From HyVt-560 sp964577195 (GTDB taxonomy: Bacteria > Pseudomonadota > Gammaproteobacteria > UWMA-0217): DNA of 41,913 nt. The translations under genes and the position numbers were made by a program. The stretch is taken from the NCBI GenBank assembly GCA_964577195.1, contig CAZNYF010000004.1:1-41913 (forward strand), written 5' to 3'. Positions 16,128 to 24,487 of this stretch are shown here, one piece after another; position 1 is the first letter of the stretch, and each line of letters starts with the position of its first letter. The notes beneath the pieces are model-generated. The model had not been told where the DNA came from, ran no database searches, and saw only the letters and a list, made by a program, of their open reading frames with translations.

Positions 16128-16318
16128 GCAAAGCTTCCTCTCCCGCTCACGCCGCTTACCAACGTCCTGTAGGCAGAGCCCTGCAATAGCCTATTATGGG
16201 TCTAGCCCTTCACAAAAATCTACGCACTTATGTCCAGGGATGGACTGTATTTCGCAAGGAGCCAGGATGGCGGTGCGTCTAAAACAAAGCATTCTCAAGT
16301 GCGAGAGGTATAGTTTTA
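16128..16318. repeat. Repeat-like element A, overlapping the lpoA start
   Basis: It shares three segments with element B upstream of diaA: GCAAAGCTTCC (16128-16138; inverted in B), AAAATCTACGCACT (16215-16228; identical in B) and ATTCT..A.TGCGAG..GTATA (from 16291; diverged in B). The last segment lies inside the lpoA signal-peptide codons. It looks like a decayed dispersed intergenic element. Confidence 0.4.
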
Positions 16319-18075
16319 ATTTTACAAGAGCCTTACTGATTTTCCTGTTTCTTTCTAGCGGAGCAGTGATTGCGGCTCCACCAAAACCATCTCCCGCGGA
16401 CACGCCCATTACGCAGGCGCGCGTCTACGAGCTAGAGCGCAATTTCCAACAAGCTGCTGATATGTATCTGCTCACTGCCAATAAGATGTCCGCCAACAGT
16501 GGTGAACCCTGGCGTGTGAAAGCAGCAGAAATGGCATGGATGGCGGGTAACAGTCCGCTGGCAGAAACCATTGTTCAGGGTACCGATGAAAATAAGCTCA
16601 ATGAAACGATGACTGCGCGCTATCGTCTGGTCGCCGCAAGAATTGCACAACAGGCAGGTGATTACCCCGCCGTGGTCAAACAGCTCAAAATACCCACAAA
16701 AAATCTTTCATCATCAATAAAAATTCAAATTACCGCGCTGTTAACCAATGCGCGCAAGTACACTCCAGACACTGAAATTGGCAGTTCTCAACTCGCTTCA
16801 AATGATATTTACTGGAATAACATCAATGCCTTGAGTGCTGACAAGCTACAACAACGCCTGAAAAAAGCAGAGTTAAGCGAAGAGCAAGGCTGGCTGGAAC
16901 TTGCGCTGCTTAAAAGAACGTATGTTGGACCCGAACTTATCACTGCTGTGCATCGCTGGGAGCGCCGTTATCCAGGACATCCCGCCCACCAGACTGCAGC
17001 AATAGAACTGAGTTCAAAACTTTCCTCCCGTTACTCAACAACCGTAGATCAAATTGCCATTTTATTACCCCGTAGCGGGCAATACGCCGGCGTGACCAAT
17101 GTCATGATCGAAGGTATATTTAAAGCTCAGGATCGTGTTCCTATCGCACAGCGTCCAGAAATTAAAATCTACGACTCAGCCGCGTACGACATTGTCTCTC
17201 TCTACCAACAAGCTGTCGCCGAAGGTGCCCAGCTCATTATTGGCCCGATGGATAAAAAGAAAGTCGATCAACTGACTGCTTCGACCACTACCGTGCCTAT
17301 ACTCACCCTTAACTACGGAAACAAAGTCAGTTTATTCAATCCCGGTCTATTTCAGTTCGCATTGTTGCCAGAAGACGAAGCGCATAGTGCGGCGGAAAAG
17401 ATTTCTTCGCTGGAATTTACCCGCGTAGCGGTACTAGCGCCAGATACACATTGGGGGAGGCGCGTAGCCGAAGCCTTTAAGCAGCAAGCTTTCAGCTTGG
17501 GTGTTGACGTTGTCGCAGAAGGAAAATTCAACCCGAGAAATCAAGATTTATCTTCCGTGATTCAAAAAACTTTTAAGGTAAATGATAAAAAACCTAACCA
17601 GCATCAAGTTGAAGTTGAAGTTGATGCCATATTTATTGCAGCAACACCGCGCCAAGGGCGTTTGCTGAAACCGTTATTGAAATTCCATTTTCTCGGTAAC
17701 GTACCTGTCTTCTCTACCTCTCACATTTTTTCTGGTGCTGAGGATAGTGGCTCAGACCATGATCTTAATGGCATTCAGTTTCCTGAAATCCCCTGGATTT
17801 TGAAAAAAGGCTCAGTCAATGCAGAGAAAGAAAAGCTACCCCGCTTTGAAGATATCGAAGAAACAGCGCAGCAGCACCCCCGGTTATACGCTTTTGGCTA
17901 CGATGCGTTTAATTTAGGCACCAAACTTGCGGCTGGCACTGCAACCAATCTCCAGCTTGAAGGGCTTTCCGGTAATTTATACCTGGATCAGAGAAACCGC
18001 GTTCATCGCCTCATGGGCTGGGCAAAATTTGAGCGTGGATTGCCGGTTGCACAATCTTTGCCTGGATCGTTTTAG
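16267..18075 (+). CDS. lpoA: Penicillin-binding protein activator LpoA-like (LppC family), without lipobox
   Basis: LpoA is an outer-membrane lipoprotein that spans the periplasm and activates PBP1A. The N-terminal half is TPR-like (ITQARVYELERNFQQAADMY, SANSGEPWRVKAAEMAWMAG). The C-terminal half is a periplasmic-binding-protein-like fold (QIAILLPRSGQYAGVTNVMIEGI, LIIGPMDKKKVDQL, IFIAATPRQGRLLKPLLKF, LYAFGYDAFNL). I chose the ATG at 16267, with AAGGAG upstream, which gives 602 aa and places a signal peptide at residues 20-42 (RALLIFLFLSSGAVIAA). There is no lipobox cysteine: the usual L-(S/A)-G-C position reads SSGAV. It would therefore be a soluble periplasmic protein unless the true start differs. 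It heads lpoA-yraN-diaA, divergent from rsmI. Confidence 0.88.
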   Translation: MAVRLKQSILKCERYSFNFTRALLIFLFLSSGAVIAAPPKPSPADTPITQARVYELERNFQQAADMYLLTANKMSANSGEPWRVKAAEMAWMAGNSPLAETIVQGTDENKLNETMTARYRLVAARIAQQAGDYPAVVKQLKIPTKNLSSSIKIQITALLTNARKYTPDTEIGSSQLASNDIYWNNINALSADKLQQRLKKAELSEEQGWLELALLKRTYVGPELITAVHRWERRYPGHPAHQTAAIELSSKLSSRYSTTVDQIAILLPRSGQYAGVTNVMIEGIFKAQDRVPIAQRPEIKIYDSAAYDIVSLYQQAVAEGAQLIIGPMDKKKVDQLTASTTTVPILTLNYGNKVSLFNPGLFQFALLPEDEAHSAAEKISSLEFTRVAVLAPDTHWGRRVAEAFKQQAFSLGVDVVAEGKFNPRNQDLSSVIQKTFKVNDKKPNQHQVEVEVDAIFIAATPRQGRLLKPLLKFHFLGNVPVFSTSHIFSGAEDSGSDHDLNGIQFPEIPWILKKGSVNAEKEKLPRFEDIEETAQQHPRLYAFGYDAFNLGTKLAAGTATNLQLEGLSGNLYLDQRNRVHRLMGWAKFERGLPVAQSLPGSF

Positions 18076-18090
18076 CCACAATACAATTCA

Positions 18091-18435
18091 TTGAAAACCT
18101 TAATTCGCGGTAACAGTGCAGAGAATCAGGCGCTAAAATATCTCCGCAAGCAGGGACTAAAACCAGTCACTTCAAACTATCGCTCTCGCTATGGCGAAAT
18201 TGATTTGATCATGCAGCACGACGCGACCCTGGTATTTGTAGAAGTTCGCTACCGCGCCTCTGAGCATTACGGAGGTGCAGCAGCCAGCGTCGATCCACGC
18301 AAGCAGCAAAAACTCATTCGTACGGCTTCTGCTTACCTTCAATCTCACGATGCCGATGCGCTGTGTCGGTTTGATGTGGTTGCCATTAATGGAAGCAGCC
18401 AGATAAACTGGATACAAAGCGCCTTTACAGCCTAG
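18091..18435 (+). CDS. yraN: YraN/UPF0102 family nuclease-like protein
   Basis: A small protein of the UPF0102 family, related to PD-(D/E)XK/Holliday-junction-resolvase folds; its cellular role is not established. The family core RSRYGEIDLIMQHDATLVFVEVRYR (positions 33-57) contains the Glu-Xn-Asp...EVR pattern typical of that nuclease fold, and SVDPRKQQKLIRTASAYL follows. At 114 aa it is of normal length. The TTG start at 18091 is 15 nt after the lpoA stop, with no clear ribosome site, so it is probably coupled to lpoA. Its stop codon abuts element B. Confidence 0.9.
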   Translation: MKTLIRGNSAENQALKYLRKQGLKPVTSNYRSRYGEIDLIMQHDATLVFVEVRYRASEHYGGAAASVDPRKQQKLIRTASAYLQSHDADALCRFDVVAINGSSQINWIQSAFTA

Positions 18436-18628
18436 GAGGCTGTCCGAGAATAGGAGCAGGAGTGGAAGCTTTGCAAAGACTTGCAATAGTCCCGCTATTA
18501 CTGCATCTTCGCGCCTTGCCCTTGACAGTAAATTGCTCCTGCATTTACTGCATACACGCCTTCCATGGCGTAAACGAAAATCTACGCACTGCAAACGGAT
18601 ATTCTTGAATGCGAGGAGTATATTTCCA
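18433..18628. repeat. Repeat-like element B between yraN and diaA
   Basis: A structured, gene-free stretch starting at the yraN stop (CTAGGAGGCTGTCCGAG). It contains GCAGGAG (18456-18462) inverted as CTCCTGC (18536-18542), a small hairpin AATAG/CTATT (18485-18499), GGAAGCTTTGC (18464-18474), AAAATCTACGCACT (18577-18590) and a segment from 18601 similar to element A. From memory, AGGAGGCTGTCCGAG-type sequences recur in intergenic regions of some gammaproteobacteria; not verified here. Confidence 0.5.
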
Positions 18629-18631
18629 AAA

Positions 18632-19213
18632 ATGAGTAACTTGCAAAGAATTCAGAAACGTTTTACCGACAGTATCGATGCAAAGCGCCGCGCACAGGCA
18701 TCACTGCCAGAAACTATCCTCGTCGCTGCAACCAAGTTGACCGATTCGCTGCGCGCTGGCAATAAGGTTCTCAGTTGTGGCAATGGTGGATCAGCCGGAG
18801 ATGCGCAACACTTTTCATCCGAACTACTCAACAGGTTTGAATCAGAGCGCCCCGGTCTGCCCGCTATCGCACTGACCACCGATAGCTCGACACTCACCTC
18901 CATAGCCAATGACTATTCCTACGAACGGGTCTTCTCTAGACAACTGGAATCTCTTGGCGTAAACGGAGACTGCCTACTTGCCATCAGCACCAGCGGCAAC
19001 TCTGCGAACATTAACCATGCGGTTAAAATCGCTCAGCAGCGCGGCCTGACAGTGATCGCGCTCAGTGGTAAAGATGGCGGCCAACTAGCGCAAATATTGC
19101 AGCCCAATGATGTCGAAATCAGGGTTCCGGCAGACTCTACTGCCACCATTCAAGAAGTACACTTGCTGGTAATTCATTGCCTTTGCGACATCATCGAACA
19201 ACAACTTTTTTAA
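18632..19213 (+). CDS. diaA: SIS-domain protein DiaA / phosphoheptose isomerase GmhA family
   Basis: DiaA is a tetrameric SIS protein that binds DnaA and promotes timely initiation; GmhA converts sedoheptulose-7-phosphate to D-glycero-D-manno-heptose-7-phosphate. The gene neighbourhood (rsmI, lpoA, yraN) and the segments LPAIALTTDSSTLTSIAND and VHLLVIHCLCDIIEQQLF favour DiaA. However, CGNGGSAGDAQHFSSEL (49-65), STSGNS and IQEVH keep residues used by GmhA, where E. coli DiaA differs (GTSAANAQH, STRGNS), so isomerase activity is possible. At 193 aa from the ATG at 18632 it is of normal length. GAGGAG lies 13 nt upstream, a long spacing. It is followed by a good terminator. Confidence 0.88.
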   Translation: MSNLQRIQKRFTDSIDAKRRAQASLPETILVAATKLTDSLRAGNKVLSCGNGGSAGDAQHFSSELLNRFESERPGLPAIALTTDSSTLTSIANDYSYERVFSRQLESLGVNGDCLLAISTSGNSANINHAVKIAQQRGLTVIALSGKDGGQLAQILQPNDVEIRVPADSTATIQEVHLLVIHCLCDIIEQQLF

Positions 19214-19278
19214 GTTGTGGCAGCTAGGTTCGCTGATATATGTGAAAAATCTATCATTTTTCTAACCCATTTCCCCTG

Positions 19279-19303
19279 TATGGCTCTCTTCGCCATATTT
19301 TTT
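19279..19303 (+). terminator. Rho-independent terminator after diaA
   Basis: The stem TATGGC/GCCATA with loop TCTCTTC is followed by TTTTTT (19298-19303), 66 nt after the diaA stop. It ends the lpoA-yraN-diaA transcript. Confidence 0.8.
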
Positions 19304-19379
19304 CTCAGGCCGACCAAACTTCGCGAGTGTGTCTCTGTCCTATGAGCAACCCTATGCAAGAATATGGCTTACCACATAC

Positions 19380-19535
19380 ATGAAATTCAAAGTTTGGTCT
19401 TCCTTATTTATCGGACTCGTAGCAGGAAATTTAAGCTATCAGGATTTTTATCCAGACAACCTACCGGTTGGCTTTGCAATAGGCATGGGATGCGCAGCAC
19501 TGGCATACTGGTTTCTTTCCATTCGCCTGCGTTAG
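19380..19535 (+). CDS. Small hypothetical membrane protein (51 aa)
   Basis: Not recognised. From the ATG at 19380 it reads MKFKVWSSLFIGLVAGNLSY, then QDFYPDNLPVGFAIGMGCAA and LAYWFLSIRLR: two predicted membrane helices joined by a short acidic loop, with Arg at the end. A GTG at 19329 would add 17 residues; neither start has a good ribosome site. It lies between the diaA terminator and metG. It could be a real small inner-membrane protein or a chance ORF. Confidence 0.45.
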   Translation: MKFKVWSSLFIGLVAGNLSYQDFYPDNLPVGFAIGMGCAALAYWFLSIRLR

Positions 19536-19629
19536 AGAATCAAATAATCCTGAAAATTTTGGATAAATTCCTTGCCCCATCGGCGTCAAAATCTGCTAAT
19601 TTAACGGCTTCAATTTAAAAGGAAGCATG

Positions 19630-21669
19630 ATGTCCGAAGCGCCGCGCAAAATTCTCGTTACCAGCGCCTTGCCCTACGCCAACGGGCCGATTCATTTGGG
19701 GCATTTAGTCGAATATATCCAGACGGATATCTGGAGTCGTTTCCAACGCATGCGCGGTCATCAGTGCATCTATGTCTGCGCTGACGACGCACATGGGACA
19801 CCCATTATGCTCAAGGCTCGTGAGGAAGACATTACGCCTCAGGAATTGATTGAAAAAATTTCCAAAGAACACCAAGCCGATTTTGCTGCATTCAATATTC
19901 GCTTTGATCAATATCATTCGACCCACTCAGAAGAAAATCGTGAGCTTTCTGCACTGATTTATGAACGAGCAAAGAAAAACGGGCATATCGCACAACGCTC
20001 AATTAATCAGGCATACGATGAAGAGGCCGGAATGTTCCTGCCCGACCGCTTCATTCGTGGCAACTGCCCAAAATGCAACGCCGAGGATCAATACGGTGAT
20101 TCTTGTGAAGTTTGTGGCGCGACTTACGACCCGACTGAATTAAAAAACCCGGTCTCTGCCATCAGCGGCACAAAACCAATAGAAAAATCCTCGGAGCACT
20201 ATTTTTTCAAGCTTGGTGATTTTGAAAGCATGCTGCGGGAGTGGACTCGCAGCGGCGCGGTGCAAGCGGAAATTTCTAACAAACTGGACGAATGGCTGGA
20301 TGCTGGCTTAACTGACTGGGATATCTCCCGCGATGCGCCTTACTGGGGATTTGAAATTCCTGGTGCCAAGGGCAAGTATTTTTACGTCTGGCTGGATGCA
20401 CCAGTGGGTTATATGGCTTCATTCAAAGCTTATTGCAATGCGAACAATTTAGACTTTAATAGCTACTGGAACAAAGATTCAGATGCCGAGTTACACCACT
20501 TTATCGGCAAAGATATTGCTTATTTCCACACCTTGTTCTGGCCAGCGATGCTGGAAACAGCAGGGTTTCGAAAACCCACAGCGGTCCATTGCCATGGTTT
20601 TCTCACCGTGGACGGACAAAAAATGTCCAAATCCCGTGGCACGTTTATCAAAGCCAGTACCTATCTGGATCATATTGGGGCAGAATATTTGCGTTATTAT
20701 TTTGCCGCCAAACTGGGGCCAGGTATTGATGATATCGATCTCAACCTGGAAGATTTTCGCGCACGAGTGAATTCCGATCTGGTGGGTAAACTGGTCAATA
20801 TCGCTTCCCGCTGCGCTGGTTTTATCAGCAAAAACTTTGATGGCCAACTGGCAGCAAAGATAGATAATCAAGCGCTCTACCAGCAATTTACCGATGCTAG
20901 CGAGAGTATCGCCAGCCATTACGAAAACCGACAGTTTGGTCAAGCGATGAGAACCATCATGACGCTCGCTGATCTTGCCAATCAATATATTGACGAACAA
21001 AAACCCTGGGTAAAAATCAAGCAGGATGAAACCAAAGATTCGGTGCAGGAAATCTGTTCAACCGGACTCAATTTGTTTCGCGTATTAATGATCTATTTAA
21101 AACCGGTGCTTCCTGAAACTACCGCCAAAGCAGAAGCATTTTTCAATCAGGAAAATTGGCAGTGGAATGATATTCAAATGCCGTTAGTCAATCACAGTAT
21201 TACCCGTTTCAAACCGCTGTTAACACGCATTGATGAAAAACAAACAGATGCGATGCTGGAGCAAACCCAGCAAGAACGCGATGCGGCTCAAAAAGCCAAA
21301 GCGCCCGTGGTCACTGGCCCGTTGAAAGATGATCCTATTGCGGAAGAAATACAATTCCCAGACTTTGCCAAAATCGATTTACGCATTGCCAAAATTGTTA
21401 AAGCCGAGCATGTCAAAGGAGCTGATAAATTACTTCAGCTAACATTGGATTTAGGTGGTGAATCCCGCAATGTTTTCGCCGGTATTAAGTCCGCTTATTC
21501 ACCCGAAGAGCTGGAAGGAAGATTAACCGTGATGGTTGCCAATCTCGCGCCCAGAAAAATGCGCTTTGGGCTTTCTGAAGGGATGGTGTTGGCAGCCGGG
21601 CCAGGTGGAAAAGATTTATTTATTCTTAACCCGGATGAGGGTGCAGTACCTGGCATGAAAGTGAAATAA
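19630..21669 (+). CDS. metG: Methionyl-tRNA synthetase MetG
   Basis: Charges tRNA-Met, including the initiator. The class I signatures are PIHLGHLVEY (HIGH variant) near residue 25 and KMSKSRG near residue 335. The zinc knuckle CPKC...CEVC is in the connective domain. The C-terminal EMAP/Trbp111-like tRNA-binding domain begins at FPDFAKIDLRIAKIVKAEHV and supports dimerisation. About 679 aa, the long proteobacterial form. Two ATGs are adjacent (19627, 19630); AAGGAAG upstream is best spaced for the second. The DUF349 gene starts 2 nt after its stop. Confidence 0.98.
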   Translation: MSEAPRKILVTSALPYANGPIHLGHLVEYIQTDIWSRFQRMRGHQCIYVCADDAHGTPIMLKAREEDITPQELIEKISKEHQADFAAFNIRFDQYHSTHSEENRELSALIYERAKKNGHIAQRSINQAYDEEAGMFLPDRFIRGNCPKCNAEDQYGDSCEVCGATYDPTELKNPVSAISGTKPIEKSSEHYFFKLGDFESMLREWTRSGAVQAEISNKLDEWLDAGLTDWDISRDAPYWGFEIPGAKGKYFYVWLDAPVGYMASFKAYCNANNLDFNSYWNKDSDAELHHFIGKDIAYFHTLFWPAMLETAGFRKPTAVHCHGFLTVDGQKMSKSRGTFIKASTYLDHIGAEYLRYYFAAKLGPGIDDIDLNLEDFRARVNSDLVGKLVNIASRCAGFISKNFDGQLAAKIDNQALYQQFTDASESIASHYENRQFGQAMRTIMTLADLANQYIDEQKPWVKIKQDETKDSVQEICSTGLNLFRVLMIYLKPVLPETTAKAEAFFNQENWQWNDIQMPLVNHSITRFKPLLTRIDEKQTDAMLEQTQQERDAAQKAKAPVVTGPLKDDPIAEEIQFPDFAKIDLRIAKIVKAEHVKGADKLLQLTLDLGGESRNVFAGIKSAYSPEELEGRLTVMVANLAPRKMRFGLSEGMVLAAGPGGKDLFILNPDEGAVPGMKVK

Positions 21670-21671
21670 CA

Positions 21672-24470
21672 ATGTTCAGTCGTTTCCTTAAACCAAAATG
21701 GCAGCACAAAGATCCGAAAATTCGGATGATTGGCATCGACTCGCTCAATAGTTCAGAAACCTTGGTTGAACTCGCTAATCATGATCCAGAGCCATCAGTG
21801 CAAGCTGCGGCAATAAAAAAAATAAACCGCATCGAAGACCTGCTGAAAATAAAAGCAAATGATGTCCTGCAGCTACAAATAGACCTGCGTTTATCTACTA
21901 TTTTAATTAATAATCCATTGATACCATTTACGCTGGAGATCGGCCAGCAATTGGCTCGAATGGACAATACCAGCCTCAACGAAAAACTCGCTACACAATC
22001 ATTTGATGCTGAGATTAGAGGCGCCGCTGTCGCACTTGTCAGCGATAAAACTATTCTCTCAGAATTGGCTGTAGAAGATAGTAGCCATGAAGTGCGCCAT
22101 ACCGCCGCCTCCCGACTCGATGATGAAAGCGTTATTCATCAGACGCTCAAACGTTTGGGGAAAAAAGATAAACGCGTTGCGAAAAAATTGCGCGGGAATC
22201 TTGAATCCCTGGCAGCCAAAAAAGCACTCAGTACCCAGCTTGATAAATCTCGGAAAATACTCGAAACACTGGGTAAAGGCAGGCATTGGAAACGTGATCA
22301 AACCCGTTTGCAGACAATCATCAACCAAACAACAGAACTGCTGAGCCAAGCCAACCAAAGTGAACAAAGCCAATTCAAACTAGCGTCTACCAATGCAGAG
22401 CAGCGCATTGCGGAGCAGATAGAAAATAGCAAAACGCTGCAACCGATTATTGATGCCAAAGCATCTCAATGTCAGCTAATTGAAGACTTCTACACGAGTC
22501 TGAAAAAACGCCATCGAGTCTCCATCAATGAGGCGGATGAGATCAGCCTAACATTAGATACATTGCTTGATGACTGGGATGAAATACCCGTATTAGAAGA
22601 AAAACAGGAAATCGACTTTTCGAATCGTTTCCATCAAGGGTTAACTCAGGCACGCGGGCAAATTACAAAACTACAGTCAAATTCTCGGCAATCACTTAGC
22701 CTTGAAAAATGTATCCGCAAAGCTGAACAATTACAAAAGCAAAAAACAATTAGCGCTGCACAAATTAAAACCTTGAAACAAGATTGGGATAAGCAAACCC
22801 GGCCACAAGACGAACAACTAGCCACTGAATATCAGCAACAGTTCTCTCAACTTAACGAAACACTGGAAAGGAAGCTTGAGAAACAGGAACAAATCACTGC
22901 AAAAAGCCTGACTGAAATTAATCAATGGCTGGATGATATCGAGACAACACTCGCCACAGATAAACTTGGCAATTCGGAAGGGCTGAGCCATAAAGTTCAG
23001 TCGGCGCTCCGTCAGCAACGCGAACTCCCGCAAGCTGAACGCCTGAAAATTCAGCAACGACTACAGGACATTAACCCGAAAATCCGTGAACTTTCCGGCT
23101 GGAGACATTGGGGAACTGACCGGGCCAGAGAAGAACTCATTGATGAAGCTATTGTTCTTAAAGATAAGCAGCAGGACATCGAAGACCGCGCCTCTGCCGT
23201 CAAATTATTAAGAAAACGCTGGAAAGATCTAGGTAAAATTGACCCGGTTTCCCAACAACGCTTATGGAAAAAATTTGATGTTGCTTGCTCGCAAGCGTAT
23301 GCGCCATGCAAGGAACATTTTTCTAAACAAGCAGAGCAGCGTCAACAACATCTTAAGCAGCGCAAACAAATCTGTAGCAAACTCGAAATACTGGCTAATG
23401 AAACGGACTGGTCAACTCCTGACTGGCGCGAAATTGACAAACATTTTCACCAACTGCGTAACCAGTGGAGAAATACAGGCCCGGTCTCGAAAAAAGATTG
23501 GAACACCGTCTACAAACGTTTTAATGCTGCGGTTGATAGTGTCGATAAACATTTACAGGACGAACGTAGAGTCAATCAAAACCAGCGTCATGCATTAATC
23601 GAAAAACTTAAGCTACTGGCTGAAACTGAAAACCTCAATGATGCCATCAACCAGGCACGCGAGCTGCAAAAACAATGGCAACCTACCGTCACCGGCAAAC
23701 GTAGTGATGAAAATAAAATGTGGAAACAGTTTCGTGCAGCCTCCGATGCTGTGTTTGATCGAAAAAAACAAAAGCAACAAGCCGACAACCTGGAAGCTCA
23801 AAAACTGATAGAAGCCAAAGAAGAGCTTTGTGCAGAATTTGAAGATCAAGTTCTGGATAAAAATATCTCCGTCGGAGATATTGCTAAATTCGGGGAACGA
23901 TGGGCAGAAATTGGTTATATCCACGACAAAGAAGGCTCCCAGCTCACCCACCGGTTTAACAAGGCTAAAAAATCAGCCGATAAATTACTGCAAGTAAAAA
24001 AGATCGAGGAACGAGAGCAGTTAATCGAGCAAATGTATCAGCGAAAAATTTTACTTGATCAATTCCTGCAGAACGAAAACCGCGCAGAACTAGAAGCTTT
24101 GTGGTCAAATTTGGAAGAGATCAACAACGCAACTTTATCAAATCAATTTGATACGTTGTATCAATCGGTACTCACCCCCACTAATGGTGATAGTAAAGCG
24201 ACTCAAAATGATTCTGACCTATTGCTACTAGATCTGGAAATTGAGCTGGAACTTGGATCTCCGTCAGCATTAAAAGAGCAGAGAATGACAAGACAGGTTG
24301 AACGCCTTGCCAATAAATTATCTGACGGAAACAGTAACGACAATCATCAGCAGTGGGATGAAAAGTTTTTAAAATACTGTCTTACAAAGACAGATAAATC
24401 TGCTATTTCCGATTTGAATAGATTAAAGAAAATTAAAAATGCGTTGAGGAAAAAATTGAGATCAGCCTGA
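21672..24470 (+). CDS. DUF349 domain-containing coiled-coil protein
   Basis: A large (932 aa) cytoplasmic protein of unknown function. The N-terminal ~150 residues look like HEAT-type repeats (DPKIRMIGIDSLNSSETLVE, HDPEPSVQAAAIKKINRIED, SSHEVRHTAASRLDDESVIH). A long charged coiled-coil middle follows. The C-terminal half has at least four DUF349 units, each with a conserved Trp and a KF/RF helix: LRKRWKDLGKID, LRNQWRNTGPVSKKDW, LQKQWQPTVTG and FGERWAEIGYI. There is no signal peptide or membrane segment. It is translationally close to metG (2-nt gap), which suggests co-transcription, and convergent with the second PilT gene. It is highly charged, Gln/Lys-rich, with no known catalytic motif. 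Confidence 0.85.
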   Translation: MFSRFLKPKWQHKDPKIRMIGIDSLNSSETLVELANHDPEPSVQAAAIKKINRIEDLLKIKANDVLQLQIDLRLSTILINNPLIPFTLEIGQQLARMDNTSLNEKLATQSFDAEIRGAAVALVSDKTILSELAVEDSSHEVRHTAASRLDDESVIHQTLKRLGKKDKRVAKKLRGNLESLAAKKALSTQLDKSRKILETLGKGRHWKRDQTRLQTIINQTTELLSQANQSEQSQFKLASTNAEQRIAEQIENSKTLQPIIDAKASQCQLIEDFYTSLKKRHRVSINEADEISLTLDTLLDDWDEIPVLEEKQEIDFSNRFHQGLTQARGQITKLQSNSRQSLSLEKCIRKAEQLQKQKTISAAQIKTLKQDWDKQTRPQDEQLATEYQQQFSQLNETLERKLEKQEQITAKSLTEINQWLDDIETTLATDKLGNSEGLSHKVQSALRQQRELPQAERLKIQQRLQDINPKIRELSGWRHWGTDRAREELIDEAIVLKDKQQDIEDRASAVKLLRKRWKDLGKIDPVSQQRLWKKFDVACSQAYAPCKEHFSKQAEQRQQHLKQRKQICSKLEILANETDWSTPDWREIDKHFHQLRNQWRNTGPVSKKDWNTVYKRFNAAVDSVDKHLQDERRVNQNQRHALIEKLKLLAETENLNDAINQARELQKQWQPTVTGKRSDENKMWKQFRAASDAVFDRKKQKQQADNLEAQKLIEAKEELCAEFEDQVLDKNISVGDIAKFGERWAEIGYIHDKEGSQLTHRFNKAKKSADKLLQVKKIEEREQLIEQMYQRKILLDQFLQNENRAELEALWSNLEEINNATLSNQFDTLYQSVLTPTNGDSKATQNDSDLLLLDLEIELELGSPSALKEQRMTRQVERLANKLSDGNSNDNHQQWDEKFLKYCLTKTDKSAISDLNRLKKIKNALRKKLRSA

Positions 24471-24487
24471 GAACAATCTACTTAAGA

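Noticed and set aside
16060..16266. N-terminal 69-residue extension of LpoA
   Set aside because: It precedes a good ribosome site and ATG at 16267 and would bury the signal peptide; the sequence is intergenic repeat-like.
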